64,000 bases of DNA. Origin: Channa striata (Eukaryota > Chordata > Actinopteri > Anabantiformes > Channidae). The DNA is taken from the NCBI GenBank assembly GCA_033026295.1, contig CM065182.1, forward strand, positions 3,038,001 through 3,102,000. The letters are read 5' to 3'. Numbering within the stretch: position 1 is the first letter of the stretch; each line of letters begins with the position of its first letter. This document shows positions 26,701 through 36,166 of the stretch, piece after piece. Position numbers and translations under genes: made by a program. A model generated the notes under the pieces. The model searched no databases and was not told the origin of the DNA. It worked only from the letters and a program-made list of their open reading frames with translations.

Positions 26701-28873
26701 TGATGCATAAACAATATCAGGGCCTGTAACTTAAAAACATGCAGTTCCAACCAAAATTTACAGCATTAGACACACACACACACACACACAGACTTGTTTC
26801 CACATATAATTGCAGGGATTCTCACTGACCAGAGTGACTCCAGAAAGAGGATCTCACCGCTCAAACCTGATTAAATAAAGCAGACTTGACGAGGAAAATA
26901 ACTCAGAGTTACTTCTCAGACTACTGTCCCCACATGCCACAGATAAATTGCTGTGCTGCACACAAGAGCTTCATAATGCTTTCCATTTGCTCTAATCAAA
27001 TAAAAAGAAACTAAAAAACTGCAAGTCCAGCTGTCATATTCTATTTTTTAGTTCATTTGCAGCTATGAGTGGCAGTGCACGTCCTGCAGGCAGGACTGTG
27101 GACTGGCAGCCATGTGCGCTGCTCTACCACCCTCTACAGACCGCGGGAGGAAGCGTTGCAACTCCCAAAAAGGGGGATTTGTTATTCTCATTATAAACTC
27201 TCGGGGATCTGATTTCCTCAAGCCCATCACTTGGAGATAAGTGGCGAATGGAAATCAGCCAGCATGTCGCTCCTCATCTCCATTCCCCTCTGGTAAAAGC
27301 CCTTTAAGAACGGCCATGAAAAACGAACTGCAGAGAGTTTGTGAAAGTGCATCAGAAAATTTAAGGGTGGCTGGAGAGAGAATAAAAGAGAGTGAGAGAC
27401 AGACGGAGAGAGCTGCCAGCATGTAAAATTGGAACAACGTGAGCTCATTCCCCAATAACATGGGGCAGGGAGTAGGAATGAGAGACAGACAAAGACAGGG
27501 AGATGGACACGCAGGGGAAGGAGGGTGGCAGCGAGCAGGAAAAAAAAGGGACAGCAAAGCACATGTACCAGAAGGAATGATGGGGTTGTTAGTGGTTTGC
27601 GAACCAGATGAAACATTTTAACCAATTTGATTGTTTGTGAAAGAAATCACTCTGATCGAAACCCCAATTGCTGCCAACTGGACGCCTGGCGCTTTTCAGG
27701 GTAATGCAGGCTGACGTGTCGGGGTAAGAGGAGAGGCTTTAGAGCCGGGAGGAGCAGATGGAGGAGGTCAGTGTTACCCTCCACCCCCCCCGACTTCAAA
27801 CACGGGGAAGTGTAAAAACAGACTATGTTAGGGGCTAAAACAACTAATGACAGGATTAGAGGAAGTCCGCTAAGTGGCCTTGAGATGATGCTGTTTACAT
27901 CGCCGAATACCGGCCTGGGGAGAAGCGGACTTCAAGTGCTCCAACATATATATTTATATTTAACAATTTATGTGCCTATTATATAAATTTATGAACGACG
28001 TATCACTGTCATGATGATACGTGAAATAATAAAACAATATTGTGTAATTACTTAGTAATAACCAGGTAATAGATTAGTATAAGCATTGGATAATCTAGTA
28101 GGTACCCCAAATTACGTGGGTAATAATGTGGAATCTAAACGCCAAAAGCTGCAGTAAATACCTGCAAATATCCAATCCACTTTATTTATATAGTACAAAT
28201 TAAAATAACAAGCAAGTTGGCCAAAGTGCTTTACATTATAAAGGGCAGTAAAAACCAGGTAAGAAACAACCACATAATAATTACAAGATAATCAACTCAA
28301 TAAACGACTCTCAGTCTGAATTAAACGCCAGGGAATAAAAATGGTTTTTAATACTCGTGACTTAACATTCGTCACGCTTGGGGGCTGCCTAACACGAAGA
28401 GGGAGTTGATGATGACATGAAATGACACCTAAAAGTGATAATGCAGTGACGTGCAGTAATGTGGCTAATTTGCTCTGCCTCATGCAGGTCCCACAGGGAG
28501 GAGGAGAAAAGGATTTTTTTTATTAAAAAACAACTTGTCAGTAGTTAGTGAGGCTTTTCTTTGCAAGCAAGTACAAAAGAAAATCCAAACCCTAAAAGAA
28601 AACAGTGAAAGCAAACAGGAACCTGGCCCCTGATGCACCTGCAACCAATCAGCTTTTAAACACAGATGGGTTTTATGATGAGTGGCGAGCTGACCGCACG
28701 ACGCACAGTCTGCATCCTGATCCCCATCAAACAAACCTCGAGCTCCCCGAAGACCACAGCCGATCACAGACACAAACACATTTCCACATCCACAAAGCAC
28801 CTGATTTAAAAATTACAAACATTTACGCAGACGACAGCAGCCCGTGTGTGTGTGTTTTATGCTTTTTAAAAAT

Positions 28874-28940
<67 letters not shown>

Positions 28941-30194
28941 TGACTGACATCTTCGGGCATTTGCATCCAGCTCTTCACTGACGCATTTAATGACAGCTGT
29001 GAAAACAGATGTTTTAACGACAACATTCTGATATTATTTAACACAGAAACTAAAATCTGTCTTCCTGTGAGTGACAGTTTGAAAGCATCAGTGCCTCTAT
29101 TAGAACTGCTGATCCGCTCTGTACGTCACGTCTCTGCTGTCCAGTACACACCTGACTGCACTGACGTAACCCTCGGCCTCCCCTAAACCCAATCGAGGCC
29201 TTAAACTCAACGCTGGACCTTAAACTAACCAAACAAAGTTGATGAAACACACTGCACCACACACACACACACACACCTGATTGAAGGTTTTAAAGTGAAG
29301 CTCTTTAAAGATGGCGTCGCGGTCCTCCACCTCCATCCAGCCTTTGGCCCTGAGCTCCATCAGCAGCTGGTCCCGGTCTGCAGCAGAGAGCCAGTGGGAT
29401 TCTGACGCCTGGAGACAAGCACACACCATCATTCAGCTCCCCATTTATTTGCATTATTACACTGGAATAAAGTGGAATATATTATTGTCTTTATTCCCAC
29501 TTTCATGTGCTGTACTTTACTCTATAAGCCATATTAATGTGAAGGCACAATCTGCTATTTTTACAGGAAAGAACTTCCCTGGAATATTATAACTCACACA
29601 GGCTGGAAGTTTCTCGCAGCTTTTCTGTACAGGAAGCTGAGCGCCACAAGGTGGAAGCCCAGCTCCAAAAACCGACAATAACCACTGAAGAAAGAAATGA
29701 CGTTACGTTCATGTTTAAACCTAAACCACTATTTTATATATATATTTATTTTTTTAATGTTTTTTTTTCCTGCAGAAATGCCCGAACGTCACGACATTCA
29801 TATGCACAGCTGTAATTATACAAGATGTACTCGGGTTGAGTCAAAGACATTTATGCCGAACTGAAGAAAAGTTGTCAACGAAGTCGGAAAATGTCGCAAC
29901 TCCGCCTGTATCACGGCTTATTCAACAAATACCGATTCAAACTTCCAATTCGACGCTCTTCCAGTGCAGTTTGGTGCTCGTTTGTTTCCGGTCGGAGCAA
30001 AGAGGGACGCGGGCAGATCGGTGCCCATGCGCATGCGCAGTCCGTGCCTGCTCCGGGGTCCGCCGCTAATGCTAATGCTAATGCTAAAGACTCACCATTT
30101 TGGACGAACAGCTCCTGGAGAGCGGGGACAGACTCACGCGGCTCAGCCGGGTCCGGGCGCTGCTCGTCCTCAGGCTAAACATTAACCAGGACAT
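17794..30194 (-). CDS. pcbd2: Pterin-4-alpha-carbinolamine dehydratase 2 (PCBD2/DCoH2)
   Basis: Dehydrates 4a-hydroxy-tetrahydrobiopterin during cofactor recycling; the family also stabilises HNF1 dimers. Coding exons on the minus strand: 30194-30096, 29408-29277, 19685-19605, 17889-17794 (stop TAA 17796-17794). All are phase 0 and give 135 residues (human about 130). Exon 1 encodes 33 residues rich in Ser, Arg and Leu with no acidic residue, as expected for a mitochondrial presequence. Exons 3-4 carry the full active-site signature EKMNHHPEWFNVYNK followed by VQITLTTHDCGG, including the His-His pair and the later His. The ATG at 30194 was chosen because it opens the presequence; an internal Met at the end of exon 1 is an alternative start. 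The exon 2 donor lies in a GT repeat. Intron 2 is 9.6 kb. Confidence 0.95.
17890..19604 (-). other. pcbd2 intron 3
   Basis: Intron between exons 3 and 4 with standard GTAATA donor and CACAG acceptor. Sequence around 18330-18640 has TATCGCGATA-type words like worn fish hAT MITEs, but its ends cannot be defined. Nothing else is recognised. Confidence 0.6.
19994..20044. repeat. Perfect 23-bp inverted repeat (hairpin)
   Basis: Left arm 19994-20016 and right arm 20022-20044 are exact reverse complements around a 5-nt spacer (taaag). It lies in pcbd2 intron 2, about 310 bp from exon 3. The stem is too short for a typical microRNA precursor. Confidence 0.85.
20690..21530. promoter_or_regulatory. 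Candidate conserved non-coding block in pcbd2 intron 2
   Basis: A long stretch without simple repeat structure, rich in homeodomain-type TAATTA/AATTAAG and CAATCA/GATTA words, with CACCTGACATGACG and GCGGCCGC inserts. This texture is typical of developmental enhancers. Conservation cannot be tested here, so this is a prediction from composition and from proximity to pitx1. Confidence 0.3.
22960..24760. promoter_or_regulatory. Second candidate regulatory stretch in pcbd2 intron 2
   Basis: GC-balanced, mostly unique sequence without recognisable exons. It contains a short GGT/GAT microsatellite at about 24028-24055 and many scattered CpGs. Open frames here have no recognisable content. Regulatory function is inferred only. 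Confidence 0.22.
26768..26790. repeat. (CA)n microsatellite
   Basis: Uninterrupted ACACAC run of about 11 units in pcbd2 intron 2. Confidence 0.9.
27060..27950. promoter_or_regulatory. Third candidate regulatory stretch in pcbd2 intron 2
   Basis: Unique, purine-biased sequence containing AATTTGATTGTTTG and CCCCAATTGCTGCC-like homeodomain/Sox-type words near 27625-27680. It is bounded on the right by AT-rich DNA at about 27950. There is no coding signal. Prediction by texture only. Confidence 0.25.
28165..28275. repeat. Dispersed-repeat fragment (TTTATTTATATAG...AAAGTGCTTTACA type)
   Basis: The segment reads like the common fish motif CTTTATTTATATAG ... GGCCAAAGTGCTTTACA found at the end of many dispersed repeats. 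Recognised from memory of such repeats; the family is not assigned. Confidence 0.4.
28877..28934. repeat. (AC)29 microsatellite
   Basis: Perfect 58-bp AC run in pcbd2 intron 2. It is the longest simple repeat in the window and a likely polymorphic marker. Confidence 0.98.
30028..30039. promoter_or_regulatory. Perfect NRF1 palindrome just inside pcbd2 intron 1
   Basis: TGCGCATGCGCA matches the consensus site of nuclear respiratory factor 1. It lies 57-68 bp past the exon 1 donor, within the CpG-rich 5' region of this gene for a mitochondrial-type enzyme. Binding is inferred. Confidence 0.55.
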
Positions 30195-30310
30195 AACCCG
30201 GGCGGTGTCAGCTGCGTCCTTTCCCTCCCAGAACCACCTCTGCTCCCGGTCCGTCCTCTCCTGTCTTCTCACGTTTCACCAGTAGCTCTTCCGGTTAGCG
30301 CCTGGTTAAA
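30195..30310 (-). promoter_or_regulatory. pcbd2 proximal promoter, ETS/GABP motif
   Basis: CpG-rich sequence upstream of the pcbd2 ATG with CTTCCGGT at 30288-30295 (an ETS/GABP-type site), about 95 bp upstream of the ATG, and no TATA box. This is typical of a housekeeping promoter. The transcription start is not determined. Confidence 0.5.
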
Positions 30311-31046
30311 ATTGCCTGTTTTTCAATGGGAGTCCGGTTGGGCCAAAAGTAAAACAATAAAAAAGTGTCTCAGCCACTGACAGAGAAACGATTTTGTTTC
30401 TTAAACCAGTAGATAAACGCAGGCCCACGTGTTTCTGCACGTACAGCTGTAAATGAAGATGCCAGGTGGTGATCAGAACCCGTCACCATGGGCCCAGAAC
30501 CGAACAGACTGGGTTCATGTACTGTGCACTGCAGGACCAGAATGAACTGGGTCACCAGGTGCACGTTTGAATAAGTTGCATTCTTATGATCCATGTCACC
30601 GTACACTTAATGCAAATATTCAGAGCTGATGATAAAAAGCATGAGCACCTTTCCAGGTATAAAGGTTTTGCTCACTGACAAACAGAAAACCGGGGTCATC
30701 ACAGACACAGACGGAGCTTCATAAACTATGCGATCACACACACAGTGGTCCTGTCATGCTCTCAGTGGACTTTTGATTTCTGACCCAGATGCAGCGCAGA
30801 CTGTTTGCTCTCATCCAGATTTCCTCACTGAATAAAGTAGACATAACAGAGCAAAGAGCCTAATTGAATTAGGGCTGACGTGATCATTTCTGCAGCGTTT
30901 TCCTTTTGGAATCCTCTTCTCGGCTTCTATAAACTTTGTGCTTCAGGATTGTGGCAGAAAAATCACAGCAGACAACACAAACACAGTTTTCATGTCTTTA
31001 CCAGTGTAGTGGCCAACAGCCTTGGGAACACCAACACATCATATTC
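30311..31046. other. Intergenic between pcbd2 and txndc15, no gene seen
   Basis: About 740 bp separating the pcbd2 5' end from the txndc15 3' end. No recognisable exon or repeat. Confidence 0.6.
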
Positions 31047-31206
31047 TTTATTATAAATCACAATGGTTCAAATATTTAATTTCATTCAGCAGACACTTTC
31101 AACACGAGCCTATTAGCAAGTTTAATAACAAACTATATAACTTATCAAACATTTTTACATCCGGTGAGTTGAGTTGCAGTGACCCAGTGTGTGTGTGTGT
31201 GTGTGT
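31047..31206 (-). other. txndc15: txndc15 3' UTR with poly(A) signal
   Basis: AATAAA on the minus strand at 31052-31047, 155 nt past the stop. A short GT repeat (about 31187-31205) follows the stop codon almost at once. Confidence 0.6.
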
Positions 31207-34200
31207 TCAGTCCTGATGCTCGTGCTCCTGTCCCGGTATGAGCCAGCGGATGCTGTCTGTCCGCAGGATGGCGTACAGAGTGAAGCCAGTGATGAACAGG
31301 ATGGAGAAAACTAGCAGCCAGTCGATGCTCTTTACTGGGACACTGGGGAGGGGGCCCAGGCGGTCTGCGTCAGTCACGTTTCTGTCGGGGCTGGCTTCAA
31401 ATCCTGCAACCCATAAACAAGTTTTTCAGAAAAGGTTTTCTATCTTGATTTGACATAAGTGTCTTAATTTCATGTGAGCAGCTGTACGACTAACACCTCA
31501 GGTGTCAGATGTGTTGGTGTAGTAGCAGAAGGAAGGGAAATAATTAAGACAGTTGTGTGGTGCATTGAAACCTGCTATTTTTTTTAGCGCCTAAAAATTG
31601 TCTAAAATTTGAGAGCATATATTTTTCCAGCAGCAGAAGAGAAGCAAGTCCACAGAGACTAGTACCAACTGATGTTTAAATCCTTTTAAGTGTCGTCACT
31701 CACACCAAGTAAGAGTGCTCAGCAAAGACAAAGACGAGCGTGCAACCAATGGCAAAACAAGGGTGATAACAGCCTGTTTCTAAAGCGTCTGTACCTGTCT
31801 GATTAGTGATGAAGGTGGTGAGCATCTCCAGTGTTCTGTCCGTGTGGTTGAAGCGAGCCATGGGTTTGGCCCCCTGAAACAGGAGGATGTTGGGCACTGC
31901 CACCGTCCCAAACCTTGTTGAGAGGCTGGTTGAAGACAAATCCAGAAAAGGCGTAAGAATTAGGAGTTTTACCAGTTCAAATGAGTTACTGGTCTGGTCT
32001 GTTGGGAGAATAATTAATCTGCTCTGAACCCTGCAAAATTATTTATTTCACTTCATTCAATTACTTGGTAGCTCAGTGACAGTTTACCTTTTTTTTTTTA
32101 AACCTATGCCGCTGCTATATTGAAAGAAATTTCTAACACTTAGTCCTGAGCTTACTGGGGGCTGAGGTGAAGAAGGTGCAGGAGTTTAAGTACTTGGGGT
32201 CAACAGTTCAGTGTGATGGGGAGTGTGGAAAAGAGGTGAAGAGGCGAGTGCAGGCGGGTTGGAATGGGTGGAGGAAAGTGTCAGGAGTGTTGTGTGACAG
32301 AAGAGTGTCAGCAAGACTCAAAGGAAAGGTGTACAGGACAGTGGTGAGACCAGCTCTGCTCTATGGGTTAGAGACAGTAGCAGTGAGAAAGAGACAAGAG
32401 GCAGAGATGGAGCTGCACGGCAAGAGGGCGAGAGGACGACCAAGGAGGAGATATATGGACGTTCTAACAGAGGACATGAGGTTAACTGGTGTCAGAGAAG
32501 ATGCCCAGGAAGAGTGAGGTGGAAACGGATGATTTGCTGTGACAGAAACTGTGTCGTCCCCTGATGGGAAAAGCCCAAAGAGAAGTAGTTCTAACACTTA
32601 GTCCAAACCCATTTACATGTAAATTTGTGTGTATGTGTATGTCGAGAGGCATTGGTTCTTAGCCTGAGGGCAAAAGAGTGTTTTGATTTTGATGAGTGTT
32701 ATCAGGTAATAAAGATATTAAAATAAAACAACGTTATAGACCTTTGGTTTTATTCTTACATTTTTCTCATTTTTGTCTCTGTTGTACTGGTTGCTACAAA
32801 TTCTTTCTAATAACTAAGGCCACAAACTGTGTGGTACTTAAAAGTAGGCATTTCCGTTGGAGGTTTTCAAGTCACAAAGCCGAATGGGTTGGGAACTACA
32901 GGTTCAAAGGTACAGAATGTTTGGGGTTTACATAAAGCTGTTTTAGATACTGTAAGAAGTCTAAATGACCTAAAAAAACAAGAACAACTTCATTTTATAG
33001 TTAGATTTTTGCCCAAATGTCCAAACGTTTTTTTAGCTTCTCAACACTGGAGAAACTTTTCAATAGATGTCTAACCTACGTAGCTGGTTTAACAGTAGAA
33101 GACAAAAACTAACTCAAGCTGCAGACAACAAACGGTAAGAGAAACCAGAAATCTTTTAATTCCACCTTACAATAAGCTTTTACAGAATGAGAGCGAGAAT
33201 GAATAACACATTTAAGACCATTCACCTGCTATGTTGAGAGGCATCCAGCGCCAGGAAGTGCATGCTGGGAAAGACTCTGGGCAATGCGTTGAAGTGGGGA
33301 GCCAGGTTGGCTGAGAACTGGCACCACGTGGTGAAGAACAGCACCACAGAGCACTCAGTGCTGTTAGCATTCAGAAACTCCATCAGGTCCTGAGGCAAGT
33401 GTAGAAGAAAGACAGATGAAATACAGAGCACGACACTAACCCAAATGCCACAGAGTCACAAAGAACTCATTAACTAAAGGTGCAGTATGCAGCTTAAGGT
33501 AGCACCAGCAGAAAACTCTGCCCAGCTGCTCGGCTCCCTGCTCCGAATAAGCTTTACTTTGCTCGTTATACTCCACCACGTTTTAAGCACGGATTCTGGT
33601 ACTGTAGTCATAGTTAGTAACAATAAATAAGAATGATACAGAAAATATCCCGTCAAAAACATCAAGCATTGTTGTTGCTCAAATTGTTGCTCTTCTGTTC
33701 AGTAGGGTGGGCCGCGTTCACAGCATATTCAGCAGTGAATTTCTCTGCATTCCTGCCAGTGCTGTTCAGTGTCGTGGGAGATTTCCACAGCACCTCTCCA
33801 TTTCTCTGCAACAAAGCACTGCCTTTTGATTCTTTAAAACTCAGTTTATCACTACTTTAACTTTTCTCATTTTACAAGCACTATGTTTGTAAATGAAGCT
33901 TAAACTACTACCCAACAGTCTCTGGTCTTTTAGACAAAATTGGATTTTGCTAGGGCTTATACAAATGATGTAATAGTAACAAATATTAAGAAATATTATG
34001 GTAAATATTAAAAAGAAAGGAAGAAAATACCTGTGAAGCATTGAGGACCTGCACAGTGAAAACATCCATTCCTGTGATGTTCCTCTTGTCACAGTTCACC
34101 TTGTACGTCTTGGCAGTTTCTGTGGTGTTGTGCTCCTCTGTTGCTGTGATGTCTGCACGCACTATGTCAAGAGTGACCTGGAGGTAAAGACCCAACAAGA

Positions 34201-35428
34201 AATCAGTTGCAGGTTACTGTAACCTAACTACGTTTAATTCATCTGACCAGTGTCATGCAGGACTGGTGCTCAGGAAGACAAGTCAGTTGTCAAAAAAAGT
34301 AATACTGAGCACCTGTAAGATGCTTGTGTTGTTCTGGACCTTTTTTTTTTTTTTTAACATATGGACTTAAGTGTTTTGGGTTTTTTAAACGTGCTGGTGG
34401 AACAGATATTATTATTATCAATCCCTATGAGAAGCTGGAGAATGGTGCTGAGGAGAGAGTGGTCTGGACATCATTTGTTAACTTGCTGATATAGGAAAAT
34501 GGATGAATGGATGAGTGAAGTGCTGGGTTTTAAGCTCCAGCATCTGTAAAGTTCAGCTTGTAAGAAGTGGGCGTCAGGCTATCTGTGTCACTCTTTTCAC
34601 AAAACCAAAGAAGGCCATTCTCAAGCCTCTCTTTAGCTTTCAGTTTAAAGTAACTCATATTAACATCACGATGCCTCTACTCAACAACCTGCTGTAATGT
34701 TTCAGTGCTGGTCTCCTCAAGAGACTCTTCTTTAGCTGCCAGTCCGGGAGAGCCGCACTGGGCGCTGCTCTCGTCACAAGGCGGGGAGAAGCCTGACTGG
34801 AAGTCTTTCACATTTTTGGGGAAGAGGGACTCGATGTCAGATGGATCAATGGGGGCTTCTGTGCCCATCAAAGCATCTGCAATCTCAGCGGTCTTGAACT
34901 GTCTCTTTGGCAATGATTCCAGGTCATCTGACTCCACAAACTTGGGACTGTTCTCCAGATCTGAAACTGCATCGTCGGACAGCACTTTCTCTGAATAAAA
35001 TAAAATTACAGTGCATGTTTAGCAGATCATTTTACTGTAACTATTCTGTATGCAACACCTGCATTAACAGATTTTAAATTGCTTAAATCATAACGTTTAT
35101 GAACGTTTAATTGTAACTATGTCAAACCTTCGTTTCATCTAGAAACACGACAAAACATTCAATCATTACATAACGACCCATTAGGTTACTATTCCCAAAA
35201 GGAGAATACTAAATTGAAATCATAAGCTCACTAACATACCGTTTCATCCCAGTCATCAGTGTAAATATTAGCGCTACCTGTCACTCTGTGTCGTTAGCAG
35301 TGTGTAGCTAACGTTCCGTGCTGCCTCTCACCTTGTGCTGCCACCGACGAAAACCTCACAAAACCGACATGATGCAGCATAAATAATAAGACACACAAAA
35401 TTTGAAGCTTGGCCCAAATCTCTGCCAT
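31207..35428 (-). CDS. txndc15: Thioredoxin domain-containing protein 15 (TXNDC15)
   Basis: Single-pass membrane protein with a lumenal thioredoxin-like domain; human TXNDC15 is a Meckel-type ciliopathy gene. Six minus-strand coding exons: 35428-35332, 34990-34689, 34177-34031, 33389-33226, 31925-31795, 31403-31207 (stop TGA). Phases agree throughout and give 345 residues (human 360). Residues 1-31 form a signal peptide. An acidic Ser-rich stretch follows, then the thioredoxin fold, where the active-site loop is W204-C-Q-F-S208, so the second Cys of CxxC is replaced by Ser, as in the family. Several N-glycosylation sequons occur (NTT, NIT, NAS, NST, NHT, NQT, NVT). The membrane helix is at about 309-327 (WLLVFSILFITGF...), with a short tail ending GQEHEHQD. 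The exon 2 donor GTTGTT is weak. Intron 4 holds a LINE insertion. Confidence 0.95.
32147..32588 (+). mobile_element. 5'-truncated non-LTR retrotransposon (RTE-like LINE) with target-site duplications
   Basis: The + strand encodes a reverse-transcriptase tail typical of fish LINEs (VQEFKYLGSTVQ, KRRVQAGWNGWRKVSGVL, RPALLYGLE, then RGRPRRRYMDVLTEDMRL). Family members carry more sequence between these parts, so an internal deletion is likely. The fragment is flanked by identical 16-bp copies of TTCTAACACTTAGTCC at 32131-32146 and 32589-32604. It lies antisense in txndc15 intron 4. Clade assignment (RTE-like) is tentative; it is not mobile on its own. Confidence 0.85.
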
Positions 35429-36166
35429 CTTATTAATTTGTATCTAGATACAACAGTGGATAATTATCACGACATGTTGATGTGTGTAAGTAATGTCAGT
35501 CGACTCATAGGAACTAATGTTTACAGCCGTGGCGGAAGAAAATAAAAGTTGCACCTCGGAATTCAGCTTCCGGTGAGTCAAATAGTTCCCGGCTTTTTTT
35601 TTGAGAATGGCACTTCACGTGACAAAATAAAATCGCACTTACTTTTTGTACATTAATTTTTTCACATATAATTAAACTATTTATAAATTAATAAACTATC
35701 TATAAATTATTAAACTATCTATAAATTATTGTTAAAATTGTTAAAATCTAAAATTGTTAAGTGTGTTTTTTGAAATAAAGAAACAAAGTCGTGATATTAT
35801 TGTGTAAAGTGATTGACACTGTTGTGAATTGGCTCTATTTAATTAAAGTTGAAGTGAATTGAATGTAGCTTTTTACAGCACGGTCACTTTTTTAATTTGA
35901 TTTTAATTTAATATTTAATTCAAGGCTTTCAGTGGGAGTTTCTGCTGTTTATGTAATTCTGCAGTCAGTCAGACCAGCAGCACATTCCGCATTTGTTCAA
36001 TGAACCTCCGCATTAACGACACGTCCATTTTCCATCTTTATGTAACGCGCCTCAGTCACTTCTTTTTCCTGTTTGCTTTTTGAATGATCTCTGCTGTAAT
36101 TCGCGCATCCATCCGCCCTCCCGGCTGCGATTCCTCTTCCTGCTCGCATCCATCCGTCCGGCTGCG
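35429..36166. promoter_or_regulatory. Shared 738-bp divergent promoter region of txndc15 and hpgd
   Basis: The start codons of txndc15 (-) and the hpgd-type gene (+) are head to head, 738 bp apart. CTTCCGGT at 35567-35574 (ETS/GABP type) lies about 140 bp upstream of the txndc15 ATG. The middle (about 35620-35920) is very AT-rich with short TATAAATTA repeats, and the hpgd side regains CpG near 36040-36160. Bidirectional control is possible but inferred from layout only. Confidence 0.45.

Noticed and set aside
28605..29044. Open frames ending in long His-Thr or Cys-Val runs
   Set aside because: They are translations of the AC microsatellite and its flanks.
32167..32517. Host gene encoding a 116-residue protein
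   Set aside because: The translation is a LINE reverse-transcriptase tail bounded by target-site duplications.
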